64,000 nucleotides of DNA from Flectobacillus longus (GTDB lineage: Bacteria; Bacteroidota; Bacteroidia; Cytophagales; Spirosomataceae). How positions within the stretch are numbered: the first letter of the stretch is position 1; every line of letters starts with the position of its first letter. The position numbers and the translations under genes were made by a program. Below the pieces are notes generated by a model. That model made no database searches and had not been told where the DNA came from. It saw only the letters and a list, made by a program, of their open reading frames with translations. The DNA is taken from NCBI RefSeq assembly GCF_030056705.1, contig NZ_JASHIC010000031.1, positions 31,968 through 95,967 on the forward strand, in the 5' to 3' direction. Below, in pieces: positions 34,165 through 43,132 of the stretch.

Positions 34165-35010
34165 ATGAAATACATTTTTGAAGAAAACTCTTTCCATAGT
34201 CACTTTTCGTTATTAATTGAAGAACACCAATTTGAGCATATTTTTTATGACAATCGTGAAGAACGTTTGCTTACCATTGTATGGAATCGAGGCGAATCTC
34301 AGCAAATCTTGATAGATGGGAATCATTATACTTTCCCTAAAAATACTATTCTTCCACTAATGGTAAATCAGTCTTTTTGGTTTGAAAAACCTCAAAACTT
34401 AGTTATTTGGCGTTTCAACAGAGAATTCTACTGTATTGTCGACCACGACAAAGAGGTGTCCTGTGTAGGTTTCTTATTTTATGGCATGAGAGAAATAACC
34501 TTCTTTCAGCTTTCTGAGGAAAACCTCCATCGTTTTGAATCTCTGCGCACAGTTTTTATTGATGAATTTAGTACAATTGATACCATCCAAGGCGAAATGC
34601 TGAGAATGTTACTTAAGCGTTTGATTATTTTAGTAACCAGAATCGCCAAAGAACAAAGTATTCAACCACCTATGGAAGAGCACGATTTTGACATAGTTCG
34701 CAGATATAATATTGCTGTAGAAAACCACTACAAATCCAAACATCAAGTGCAGGATTATGCCGATATGCTGAGCAAATCGCCCAAAACATTATCCAATTTA
34801 TTTTCCATATATAATCACAAAACGCCTCTTCAAATTATTCATGAACGCATTACCCTCGAAGCTAAACGTTTATTGATTTTTACAGAAAAGCCCACCAAAG
34901 AAATTGCTTTTGACCTAGGTTTTGAAGAAGTAGCCCATTTTAGTCGCTTATTCAAAAAAGTGGTTGGAGACTCTCCTACTGATTTTAAAGAAAAATATTT
35001 TAAAAATTAA
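34165..35010 (+). CDS. AraC-family transcriptional regulator
   Basis: 281 aa from ATG 34165 (MKYIFEENSFHSHF); the longer frame from 34057 adds 36 residues unlike the family. The sensor part (residues 1-170) is a divergent cupin (LLTIVWNRGESQQILIDGNHYTF). The DNA-binding part has VQDYADMLSKSPKTLSNLFS and TKEIAFDLGFEEVAHFSRLFKK, ending DSPTDFKEKYF. It faces away from susC and reads toward the AhpD-like gene at 35317, with a family-1 repeat between them. This regulator type often adjoins carboxymuconolactone-decarboxylase-like genes, so that gene is the more likely target. Confidence 0.9.
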   Translation: MKYIFEENSFHSHFSLLIEEHQFEHIFYDNREERLLTIVWNRGESQQILIDGNHYTFPKNTILPLMVNQSFWFEKPQNLVIWRFNREFYCIVDHDKEVSCVGFLFYGMREITFFQLSEENLHRFESLRTVFIDEFSTIDTIQGEMLRMLLKRLIILVTRIAKEQSIQPPMEEHDFDIVRRYNIAVENHYKSKHQVQDYADMLSKSPKTLSNLFSIYNHKTPLQIIHERITLEAKRLLIFTEKPTKEIAFDLGFEEVAHFSRLFKKVVGDSPTDFKEKYFKN

Positions 35011-35044
35011 GTTAGCTGGCAAAATTAAAATAATTGTGCCCGCA

Positions 35045-35140
35045 ATAGGCATTAGGCAGTAAGCCGTAGGCATTAGGCAAAAAAGCTTTAATTATTTCAT
35101 GAGAAATACCATATAAATTTTAGCCTAGAGCTTAAAGTTA
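35045..35140. repeat. Intergenic imperfect palindromic repeat, family 1, copy e
   Basis: In the opposite orientation to copies b and d: GGCATTAGGCAGTAAGCCGT, GCATTAGGCAAAAAAGCTTT, centre ATTTCATGAGAAAT, then TAGCCTAGAGCTTAAAG. The remaining gap to 35316 holds AAAGCCGATTATCGAAGACTT-like fragments and the promoter area of the next gene. Confidence 0.75.
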
Positions 35141-35316
35141 TATGGTAAGCTAAAAATGCAAACAAATTTTGATGAAATCCGTAAGCCCAAAGCCGATTAT
35201 CGAAGACTTAGGAAATATTGGTAACAAGTCGGGAAAAAGTGGTTCGTTGCGAGCAAGTCTATTGTATCAACTTTGCATCAACAAAATGATTCAATAAAAC
35301 TTAAACAAAATCGAAC

Positions 35317-35850
35317 ATGAAAACTTTTGAAGTCCCAACTCGCGAACAAGTATCTGAAACAAACCAACATATTTTTGATAATCTCAAAAAAGGAATAGGC
35401 ATGGTTCCTAATTTATATGCCACTTTTGCTCATTCAGACAATGCTTTGTCGAGCTATGTGACACTACAGAGTATGAAATCTTCTTTGAGCAATAAAGAAA
35501 AAGAGGTTGTAAACTTGGTAGTAAGTCAAATCAACGACTGTATCTACTGTCTTTCGGCTCACACAGCTATTGGCAAAATGAACGGTTTCTCAGATGAACA
35601 AATCATCAAAATTCGTAAAGTAGCAATCGATTTTGATGCCAAATTGCAGGCTTTAGCACAATTTGTTAAAGAAACTACCATCGAGCGTGGACACCCTAGT
35701 CAAGTATCTGTAGAAGCATTTTTGGATGCAGGTTATACCAAAGCTCAATTAGTGGATACCATCGTATTGATTGGCGATAAAATCATCACCAATTATCTAC
35801 ATGGCGTAACGCAAGTGCCTGTTGATTTTCCTGTTGCAGTAGCGATTTAG
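35317..35850 (+). CDS. AhpD-like / carboxymuconolactone decarboxylase-family protein
   Basis: 177 aa, cytoplasmic. The redox motif is C75-I-Y-C78 with H82 (NDCIYCLSAH), preceded by KEKEVVNLVVSQ, the AhpD-fold active-site layout (E...CxxC...H). The N-terminus MVPNLYATFAHSDNALSSYV is typical of uncharacterised peroxidase-related subfamilies. It probably acts as a thiol-dependent peroxidase or alkylhydroperoxidase-like protein; muconolactone decarboxylation is unlikely given CxxC. It follows the AraC regulator on the same strand. A degenerate GTAGAGACGCAATGC repeat starts right after the stop. Confidence 0.9.
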   Translation: MKTFEVPTREQVSETNQHIFDNLKKGIGMVPNLYATFAHSDNALSSYVTLQSMKSSLSNKEKEVVNLVVSQINDCIYCLSAHTAIGKMNGFSDEQIIKIRKVAIDFDAKLQALAQFVKETTIERGHPSQVSVEAFLDAGYTKAQLVDTIVLIGDKIITNYLHGVTQVPVDFPVAVAI

Positions 35851-35900
35851 TTTCGCACGTAGAGACGCAATGCCTTGCACCTAACAGTTGATCGAACTAA

Positions 35901-35948
35901 ATTGAGTGATTTAGTGATTATTTTAAAATAATCACTAAATCACTCAAT
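35901..35948. terminator. 48-bp perfect palindrome between convergent genes
   Basis: Two perfect 24-base arms with no spacer, starting ATTGAGTGATTTAGTG and ending with its complement; the centre is TTTTAAAA. It lies between convergent genes (35317 rightward, 35963 leftward) and can form a long hairpin on either strand, acting as a shared transcript end. It is AT-rich and lacks a GC clamp with an external T-run, so 3'-end protection is an alternative role. Confidence 0.55.
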
Positions 35949-35962
35949 CTCAATTCACTAAA

Positions 35963-36283
35963 TTAAAGCCCATGAGGCGATGAAAGCTGCATTTTTACTG
36001 GCTCTACCATTTGAATACTGAGCATTGAAACCAGTTGAAATACTGTCGCAAACATCCCAATAATAGCAAAAGCCTGCACCAAATAGCCAATCATAACCAA
36101 GAGCTTCTCGATATATGCTAGTCTAGTGGGAACCTCATCCTCTTCGTCTACAAGACTTCCGAATAAACTTCTACAGTACAAAATAACATCCTGATGATGT
36201 ACTATTATTTTCCCCAAAAAGAAAACGAAGATATTAAATACAAACGCTGGCAAGGTTGTCAGCAAAGAACCGATGATAATCAT
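35963..36283 (-). CDS. Small membrane protein of unknown function
   Basis: 106 aa with two or three hydrophobic helices (IIIGSLLTTLPAFVFNIFVF near the N-terminus; LVMIGYLVQAFAIIGMFATV and following) and an acidic loop (SLVDEEDEVPTRLAY). No family recognised. It is convergent with the AhpD-like gene. The start ATG at 36283 opens directly into the first hydrophobic segment. The 336-base gap to 36619 shows no gene or clear signal and must hold the divergent promoters. Confidence 0.6.
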   Translation of the reverse strand: MIIIGSLLTTLPAFVFNIFVFFLGKIIVHHQDVILYCRSLFGSLVDEEDEVPTRLAYIEKLLVMIGYLVQAFAIIGMFATVFQLVSMLSIQMVEPVKMQLSSPHGL

Positions 36284-36619
36284 GATTAAATAGGTTGAAA
36301 ATTGTTTATTATAAATAGGGTATTTTAAAGGTATTTAAGTACTTCTTTCTTCTTTTATACTCGATTTGTAAATTATTTTTCCACAAAACTTCAGCTTTTG
36401 GTGAATATAGTATCACTGGGTATATCCACAAAATAAGACTTTCCAATTCCTCCTCCACGAAATCTCAGTACCCAAAAATGTATATTCAGATGGATTTTCT
36501 GTAGCTTAAGTTAAATTACTAGGTTTATTTCTCAACTTGTGAGCAACTTTGTAAACTCATAAATGGCTTTAGGTTAAAGGTAAAAAAACATAAAGTTAGA
36601 TTAATGAATTAGAAAAATA
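36284..36619. other. Gene-free divergent control region
   Basis: 336 bases between the leftward small membrane protein and the rightward LytS-type kinase. No repeat family, palindrome or convincing TAnnTTTG box was identified. Confidence 0.4.
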
Positions 36620-37711
36620 ATGTCCAAAACTAGAGATACCTTTCTGAGCATACGTAAAAAACGAATTATTATCATCGTTTTTGCCTTTGTGCTGTACAAT
36701 TTAGTTTCCTATATCATAGACCCATTTTCGGCGTACTGGAAAATCTATTTCCAGCGGGACTCGCTGAATATTTTTTTAGACTTGTTTCTCAACTTTAGCT
36801 TTTGCTGCCTCATTTCTGAATCGAGTATCTATTTGGGAATGCAACTCAATCATTATATCCCTTGGACCAAAAGTCCATATCGCAGACTGTTGATTGAAAC
36901 GGGGCTTAACTTCATCTTGGTGATGCTTGCTATTGGCTTCTTTGATTTTTTGTACCGATTCCTAGAAATGTGTGAGGCTTGTCAGAATGTAACAAGCTCG
37001 ATGAGTATCGAGATGCAACGTGGTTATATTCAGTGGATTGTGGTGAGTGTCATTATCTCTTTCATGATTATTGGCATCAATACCTGTGTGTATTTGATTG
37101 ACAATTGGAAAAACTCCGAAATGCGTGCCGCAGCACTCGACCAAATGGCTGTGGAGGCCGAATTATACTCACTCAAGCTCCAAATTGACCCCCATTTTGT
37201 GTTCAACAACCTCAGCGTTTTATCAGAAATGATTCTAAAAGACCAGCAATTGGGCTATGAATATGCCGAAAACTTTTCGAGAATTTATCGCTATATGCTC
37301 GTCAATACCAAGAAAGACATTATATCTCTCGAAGAGGAATTAAGGTTTTTAAAATCATATATCTTTTTGATTAAACAACGAATTGGTGATGGCGTAACGT
37401 TTGAGGTAGATATTGAAAAAGAGTGTTTAGGTGCTTATTTGCCTCCTTTAACCTTACAGTTGTTGGTAGAAAACGCACTGAAACATAATAAAACCTCTCG
37501 CAGGAATCCGCTCCAAATTTGCATTTATAATACCGATAAAAATGAACTTATCGTGGAGAATAACCTTCTACCGATTGAAAACCCCATGAGTTCATCAGGT
37601 TTAGGGCTACAAAATATTCAAAGACGCTATAAGTTATTATGGCAAAAGGGCTTAGAAATTGACAAAAGCACCGATATTTTCAAAGTAATTATACCACTCA
37701 TAAAAGCATGA
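36620..37711 (+). CDS. LytS-type sensor histidine kinase (four TM helices)
   Basis: 363 aa. Four TM helices lie in residues about 15-165 (RIIIIVFAFVLYNLVSYII; LFLNFSFCCLISESSIYL; LNFILVMLAIGFFDFLYRF; WIVVSVIISFMIIGINTCVY), then a short coiled coil (MRAAALDQMAVEAELYSL). The His_kinase (PF06580) box carries H192 (QIDPHFVFNNLSVL), and the ATPase N box is LQLLVENALKHNK with a GLGLQNIQRR G box. Its stop overlaps the start of the LytTR regulator (ATGA). It probably responds to an envelope signal; the downstream RND operon is the obvious candidate output. Confidence 0.94.
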   Translation: MSKTRDTFLSIRKKRIIIIVFAFVLYNLVSYIIDPFSAYWKIYFQRDSLNIFLDLFLNFSFCCLISESSIYLGMQLNHYIPWTKSPYRRLLIETGLNFILVMLAIGFFDFLYRFLEMCEACQNVTSSMSIEMQRGYIQWIVVSVIISFMIIGINTCVYLIDNWKNSEMRAAALDQMAVEAELYSLKLQIDPHFVFNNLSVLSEMILKDQQLGYEYAENFSRIYRYMLVNTKKDIISLEEELRFLKSYIFLIKQRIGDGVTFEVDIEKECLGAYLPPLTLQLLVENALKHNKTSRRNPLQICIYNTDKNELIVENNLLPIENPMSSSGLGLQNIQRRYKLLWQKGLEIDKSTDIFKVIIPLIKA

Positions 37712-38466
37712 TACAGAAAGTATTAATCATAGAAGACGAAAGACCAAATGCCGATAGACTCGAACGTTTGATTAAATCTATTCGCCCTAATGCACAGATC
37801 GTGGATGTTTTGGAGTGTATTTGTGACAGTATCGAATGGTTTGAAACTCATGAAATGCCTGATGTGGTGATGATGGATATTCGTTTGTCGGATGGGTTGA
37901 GCTTCGAGATTTTTGAGAAAACTTCTATTTCTTGTCCTATCATTTTTACAACCGCTTATGACGAATATGCCGTAAAGGCTTTCAAATATAATAGCATTGA
38001 CTACCTTCTCAAACCCGTAGAATTGGATGAATTGGAGCGTGCTTTTCAGAAATTAGAGAGTACGTCGTCAGTACCAGAGCCAGCTTCTTTGGCTAATTTG
38101 TTAAATTATTTTCAGCCCAAAGACTTTCGCACGCGTTTTCTCTTGCCCTATCGTGACGGATACAAAAGTCTACAAATCAATGATATATCCTATTTTTACT
38201 CTAAACTAAAAATTACTCGTGCAAAGCTACATAATGGCTCAGAGGAAATAATTCCATTGACCATGGAAGAGCTAGAAGAACAACTTAATCCAAAGGATTT
38301 TTTTCGTGCCAATCGCCAGTTTATCATCCATGTAGATGCTATTGAACAAATTCATAATTATTTTAATGGTAAACTAAAAATTGATTTGAAAAAAAGCCCC
38401 GAAGACATGGAGCTAATCGTAAGTCGTGAAAAAGCGAGCTTACTAAAAGCTTGGCTAGATTTTTAG
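37708..38466 (+). CDS. LytTR-family response regulator
   Basis: 252 aa. The receiver has IIEDERPNADRL, phosphoacceptor D57 (VVMMDIRLSDGLS) and the KP motif YLLKPVELDELE. The C-terminal LytTR DNA-binding domain has FLLPYRDGYKSLQINDISYF and FFRANRQFIIHVDAIEQI. Coupled to the kinase by a 4-base overlap. The RND adaptor gene starts 191 bases downstream on the same strand, and LytTR systems in Bacteroidota often adjoin efflux genes they activate. LytTR proteins bind direct repeats; none was defined here. Confidence 0.94.
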   Translation: MIQKVLIIEDERPNADRLERLIKSIRPNAQIVDVLECICDSIEWFETHEMPDVVMMDIRLSDGLSFEIFEKTSISCPIIFTTAYDEYAVKAFKYNSIDYLLKPVELDELERAFQKLESTSSVPEPASLANLLNYFQPKDFRTRFLLPYRDGYKSLQINDISYFYSKLKITRAKLHNGSEEIIPLTMEELEEQLNPKDFFRANRQFIIHVDAIEQIHNYFNGKLKIDLKKSPEDMELIVSREKASLLKAWLDF

Positions 38467-38657
38467 TATGTAATTCCTTAATTTCTTACTCGAAGGTTTT
38501 AGACAACTTATTCCCTAATGTCTAATACCTCCTCCATATTTCAGTCAGATACCTTTTCTTTTCAGAATCCAATTTTGTCGTTTCGGTCAAATTTGACTTA
38601 CCTTCTCGCTTTTCTCTTTATTTCTTTGTATCAAAAATTTTCTATCTATACGAAATC

Positions 38658-39776
38658 ATGATACAAACCGCATTCAGAACAAGATTGTCTAGTAAGGCAC
38701 TATTGTTTTTTGCTTTTACACTCTTGTTATTTTCATGCAAAGAACAAGCACAGCAAACCCAACAACCACCTCTAGTTGTTGATTTTATCCAATTAGGCGC
38801 CACCAATGCCGAAGTAGAAAAAAAATATCCTGGCACAATTGAAGGAACAGTCAATGTCGACATCAAAGCCCAAGTAACAGGTTATTTGGAACAGATTTAT
38901 GTCAAAGAAGGTGATTATGTCAAAAAAGGTCAACCGCTTTTCAAAATCAAAAGTGATGTATTCAACGAACAAGTCAATAATAGCAAAGCGTCTTTAGAAG
39001 CTGCTTTGGCAGCTCAGGCCACAGCCAAATTAGAAGTTGAAAAACTCAAACCCTTAGTGGCAGGAAAGGTTGTATCTGAAATGCAACTCAAAACCGCACA
39101 GTCCAACTATGAGGCAGCAACAGCACAAGTACAACAAGCCAAAGCAGGATTGAGCTCTTCCAAAATCAACCTTGATTTTAGTGTTCTCAAAGCTCCCGTA
39201 AGTGGCTATATCGGTCGTATTCCCAACCGTATTGGCAACTTGGTTATGCCAAACGATGCTACGCCGTTGACAACGCTCTCAGAAATCAATGAAGTATTAG
39301 TGTATTTTTCTTTGAGCGAAGCAGACTATATCGCTTTTGCCAAAGAAGGAGGTTTACAGAAAAATGCCAATTCAGTAGAGTTAGTAATGGCTGATGGCTC
39401 GGTGTATAACCATAAAGGTCGTCTCACAGTAGCAAGTGGAAATATTGACAAAATGACGGGTAGCATGTCATTCAAAGCGATTTTCCCCAATCCTCAAAAA
39501 TTGCTACGTTCAGGTGGTACGGCAAGAGTTATACTCAAAAAAGACTTTGACGGTGTGTTGAAAGTACCAATGGGTAGTGTCAAAGATATTCAAGATAAGT
39601 ACTTCGTCTTTACCCTTGGCGACAGCAGCAAAGTTGCGATGAAACCTTTTGAAGTAGCAGGTAAAGTAGACGGTCAATATATCGTAAAATCGGGATTGAA
39701 GGCAGGCGAAAAAATCGCCACCAACAACATCGATATGCTCAACGAAGGCGTAATAGTGAAGGCGGTAATTAAGTAG
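38658..39776 (+). CDS. RND efflux periplasmic adaptor lipoprotein, system 2
   Basis: 372 aa. The signal MIQTAFRTRLSSKALLFFAF and LLLFSC give a lipoprotein with Cys near residue 27. Adaptor layout: VDIKAQVTGYLEQIYVKEGD (lipoyl half), a hairpin rich in Ala (SLEAALAAQATAKLEVEKLK, AQVQQAKAGLSSSKINLDF), FSVLKAPVSGYIGRIPNRIG (second half), GTARVILKKDFDGVLKVPMG and AGEKIATNNIDMLNEG. Functional partner of the pump at 39957 and channel at 43133. An AT-rich stretch and the LytTR gene precede it. Confidence 0.94.
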   Translation: MIQTAFRTRLSSKALLFFAFTLLLFSCKEQAQQTQQPPLVVDFIQLGATNAEVEKKYPGTIEGTVNVDIKAQVTGYLEQIYVKEGDYVKKGQPLFKIKSDVFNEQVNNSKASLEAALAAQATAKLEVEKLKPLVAGKVVSEMQLKTAQSNYEAATAQVQQAKAGLSSSKINLDFSVLKAPVSGYIGRIPNRIGNLVMPNDATPLTTLSEINEVLVYFSLSEADYIAFAKEGGLQKNANSVELVMADGSVYNHKGRLTVASGNIDKMTGSMSFKAIFPNPQKLLRSGGTARVILKKDFDGVLKVPMGSVKDIQDKYFVFTLGDSSKVAMKPFEVAGKVDGQYIVKSGLKAGEKIATNNIDMLNEGVIVKAVIK

Positions 39777-39956
39777 AAGGCACTAGGCAAAGAGGCACTA
39801 GGCAAAGAGAAAGTATAAATCCTTATCTCTCCTTGCTTGATGCCTATCCCATTGTAACAAAAAGGCAAAGAGACTCTAAATAAAGAGAATGTATAAAATT
39901 TAATCCCTCTTTGCCTGATGCCTCACCCCTTTTTGCCTAATTAAAAAAAATCAACC
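39777..39956. repeat. Tandem GGCACTAGGCAAAGA-type repeats between adaptor and pump
   Basis: The gap consists almost wholly of short words of the family-1 kind: AAGGCACTAGGCAAAGAGG twice in direct order at 39779-39810, then TTGCTTGATGCCT, AAAAGGCAAAGAG, and TTTGCCTGATGCCTCACC with TTTTTGCCTAATT in inverted order. The halves can pair to form a long hairpin just before the pump's ATG. Confidence 0.65.
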
Positions 39957-42900
39957 ATGCTAACAAAAATAATAGACAGACCTGTGCTGGCTACGGTGAT
40001 TTCGATTGTCATTGTAGTACTAGGATTTGTGGGTCTCGACAGACTATCTGTCACTCGTTTTCCAGATATTTCGCCCCCAACTGTCATGGTATCTGGTTCG
40101 TATCCAGGGGGTAATAGCGAAACTGTGATTCGCTCGGTAGTAACACCGCTCGAAGAACAAATCAACGGGGTAGAGAATATGCAGTACATCAAATCTACGG
40201 CTAGTAATGATGGTACATTTTCTATTTCGGTCATTTTCAAACAGGGTGTAAATCCTGACCAAGCGGCTGTAAACGTACAAAACCGTGTACAACAAGCCAC
40301 CCCTATTTTGCCACAGGAAGTAATTCGTATGGGTCTTACCACCTCGAAGCAGCAAAATAGTATGATTCTGATTTTCAACTTGTTTACTGAAGATAACAAC
40401 AAGTATGATGAAACCTTTTTGCAAAACTACGCCAATATTAACCTTATTCCGCAAGTCAAACGTGTACCGGGAGTTGGTCAAGCCATGGTATTTGGGGCAA
40501 AAGATTATTCGATGCGTATTTGGTTGAATCCTCGCAAAATGGCAAGTTATGGACTCACTCCAGCCGAAGTTACAGCTGCTATTGCAGACCAAAGTTTGGA
40601 GGCATCTCCTGGGCGTTTGGGCGAAGAATCAGATGCGCCACTCGAATATGTGATTCGTTATAAAGGAAAGAAAAACTTGCCAGAAGACTATGATAATATT
40701 GTCGTAAAAAATCAAGGCAATGATATGATTCGCTTGAAAGATGTGGCTCGTGTAGAGTTTGGGTCTATTTCTTACAGTGGCTCCAACTCTTCGAATATGC
40801 GCAATGCGGTGACGATTGCGATTTTGCAAACAACTGGCTCAAACGCCAATGCCATCGAGATAGGCATTGACAAAGAAATTGAACGTTTGTCAAAATCCTT
40901 TCCTCCGAGTATCAAATATTCCAAACTAATCAGTACCAAAGAGCGCTTAGACGAGGCTACCAATCAGGTAAAATCTACCTTGTTTGAAGCCTTTATCTTG
41001 GTATTTATTGTGGTATTTGTGTTTTTGCAAGATTTCCGCTCAACACTTATTCCTGCCATCGCAGTGCCTGTAGCTATTATTGGTACGTTCTTTTTCTTGT
41101 TGGTATTAGGTTTTACGATCAATATCCTTACCCTATTTGCCTTGGTATTAGCCATCGGGATTGTGGTCGACGATGCCATTGTGGTTGTGGAGGCAGTACA
41201 TAGTAAAATGGAAGGTAGTAATATGAGTGCCAAAGAGGCTACTCATTCGGCCATGAGCGAAATTACGGGTGCAGTTATCTCTATTACTTTGGTGATGTCG
41301 GCTGTATTTATCCCAATTGGCTTTATGACTGGTTCGGCAGGGATTTTTTATAAACAATTTGCTTATACACTTGCCATTTCTATCATTATTTCGGCAGTCA
41401 ACGCTTTGACTTTAACTCCAGCCTTATGTGCACTTTTATTGAAAAACAATCATGCAACTGAGCATCATGGAGAAAAGAAAAAGTTAAGTTTTGGGCAAAG
41501 ATTCTACGTTGCGTTCAACTATGGTTTTAATAATTTCACGAATCGTTATGTAAAAATCATTCGCTTTTTGGCATTACGCAAGTGGTTGGCTGCTGTATTA
41601 GTAGCAATTGTAATAGCTACTTCAGCTTGGGTTATGAACACGACGCCAAGAAGTTTTGTGCCAATGGAAGACGACAATATGTTTACTTACGTATTGAGTA
41701 TGCCTCCTGGAACAGCCCTTACGCCTACCACGCAGGTTGCCAACAAAATCAATAACCTTTTGTCTGAACTCGAAGCCGTTGAAGACAATACTGCTATTAC
41801 TGGATTTAACCTTTTGAATAACAGTACTAGCCCCGCTTATGCGGTAGGTTTTGTAAAACTAAAACCTAAAAAACTTCGTGGTAAAGTACAGGATATAGAC
41901 GAGTTGATGGGAGTAGTTAACCAAAAGCTATCTGTCATTAAAGAAGGAATGGTCATGACGATGCGCCTTCCACCAGTTGATGGTTATGGTATGACCAACG
42001 GCGCTGAGATTGTTTTGCAAGACCGTAAAGGTAGAAGTCCAAATGTTCTTAAAGCTAAATCGGACGAAGTAATTGCCGAGCTCATGAAAGTACCGGGTGT
42101 TGCATCGGCTTACACCGTATTCCGTACCGACTATCCTCAGCTAGAGCTCGAAGTAGACGAAGATAAAGCCAAACAAATGGGCTTAGGTGTTAGTCAGGTA
42201 TTGGGTACAGTTCAAAGTTATTTTGCTGGAGACCAAAGTTTGAACTTCTCAAGATTCGGAAAATTCTATCGTGTCAATATCAAAGCTGATGGCGTGTTTA
42301 GAATGGACGAGCAGGCTTTTGATGAAATTTATGTCAAAAATCCACAAGGACAAATGGTTCCTGTAAAGTCAGTAGTAAAGCTCAACAAGGTTTACGGACC
42401 AGAGGCTGTGAGTCGCCACAACCTATACAATGCCTTGACGATTTATGTGAATGCTATGCCTGGCACAAGTAACGGTGCATTGATGGATAATTTGGAAAAA
42501 GTATTAGACAAACTTCCAGCCGATTATAGTTATGAGTGGACAGGTTTGAGCTTGGAAGAAAAAGCTTCTGGCAACCAAACATTGGGTATTTTAGGACTGT
42601 GTTTACTATTTGTATATCTCTTGTTATCGGCTCAATACGAAAGTTATTTATTGCCGATGGCAGTGCTTTTGTCTATTCCTACAGGCTTGTTAGGCGCCTT
42701 TTTAGGTATCAGAAGTATCGGTTTGGATAACAACATCTATGTACAAATCGGGATGATTATGTTGATTGGTTTGCTAGCCAAAAACGCCATTTTGATTGTA
42801 GAGTTTGCCGTACAACGTCGTCGTGCAGGACTCAGTATTTTAGAAGCAGCGATTGACGCCTCGCGAGCACGTTTGCGCCCTATCATCATGACCTCTTTTG

Positions 42901-43085
42901 CCTTTATTGTCGGTATGATTCCGTTAATGATTTCAGAAGGAGGAACTGCCACAGGTAACCATTCGATTAGTACCAGTGCGGCTATGGGGATGCTGAGTGG
43001 GGTCATCCTTGGGATTGTTATAATTCCTATTCTGTATATGTTTTTCCAGTTTTTACAAGAAAAAGTAACAGGAAAAAAGGCATAA
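39957..43085 (+). CDS. RND multidrug efflux permease (HAE1/AcrB type), system 2
   Basis: 1042 aa. TM1 is at MLTKIIDRPVLATVISIVIV, with PDISPPTVMVSGSYPGGNSE after it. The proton-relay residues are D405-D406 (GIVVDDAIVVVEAVHSKMEG). The mid-protein PRSFVPMEDDNMF follows TM7, and TM10-TM12 are near LAKNAILIVEFAVQRRRAG. Same fold as the system-1 pump but clearly a separate paralogue by loop sequences. It lies 180 repeat-filled bases after the adaptor and 47 before the channel gene. Substrate unknown. Confidence 0.96.
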   Translation: MLTKIIDRPVLATVISIVIVVLGFVGLDRLSVTRFPDISPPTVMVSGSYPGGNSETVIRSVVTPLEEQINGVENMQYIKSTASNDGTFSISVIFKQGVNPDQAAVNVQNRVQQATPILPQEVIRMGLTTSKQQNSMILIFNLFTEDNNKYDETFLQNYANINLIPQVKRVPGVGQAMVFGAKDYSMRIWLNPRKMASYGLTPAEVTAAIADQSLEASPGRLGEESDAPLEYVIRYKGKKNLPEDYDNIVVKNQGNDMIRLKDVARVEFGSISYSGSNSSNMRNAVTIAILQTTGSNANAIEIGIDKEIERLSKSFPPSIKYSKLISTKERLDEATNQVKSTLFEAFILVFIVVFVFLQDFRSTLIPAIAVPVAIIGTFFFLLVLGFTINILTLFALVLAIGIVVDDAIVVVEAVHSKMEGSNMSAKEATHSAMSEITGAVISITLVMSAVFIPIGFMTGSAGIFYKQFAYTLAISIIISAVNALTLTPALCALLLKNNHATEHHGEKKKLSFGQRFYVAFNYGFNNFTNRYVKIIRFLALRKWLAAVLVAIVIATSAWVMNTTPRSFVPMEDDNMFTYVLSMPPGTALTPTTQVANKINNLLSELEAVEDNTAITGFNLLNNSTSPAYAVGFVKLKPKKLRGKVQDIDELMGVVNQKLSVIKEGMVMTMRLPPVDGYGMTNGAEIVLQDRKGRSPNVLKAKSDEVIAELMKVPGVASAYTVFRTDYPQLELEVDEDKAKQMGLGVSQVLGTVQSYFAGDQSLNFSRFGKFYRVNIKADGVFRMDEQAFDEIYVKNPQGQMVPVKSVVKLNKVYGPEAVSRHNLYNALTIYVNAMPGTSNGALMDNLEKVLDKLPADYSYEWTGLSLEEKASGNQTLGILGLCLLFVYLLLSAQYESYLLPMAVLLSIPTGLLGAFLGIRSIGLDNNIYVQIGMIMLIGLLAKNAILIVEFAVQRRRAGLSILEAAIDASRARLRPIIMTSFAFIVGMIPLMISEGGTATGNHSISTSAAMGMLSGVILGIVIIPILYMFFQFLQEKVTGKKA

Positions 43086-43132
43086 GGAAATACGGAAAAG
43101 CATATTTTCTAATTTTAGAAAAGAACATAAAC

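Noticed and set aside
35317..35850. Calling the gene a 4-carboxymuconolactone decarboxylase
   Set aside because: The CxxC...H active site is that of AhpD-like peroxidase relatives; true decarboxylases lack it.
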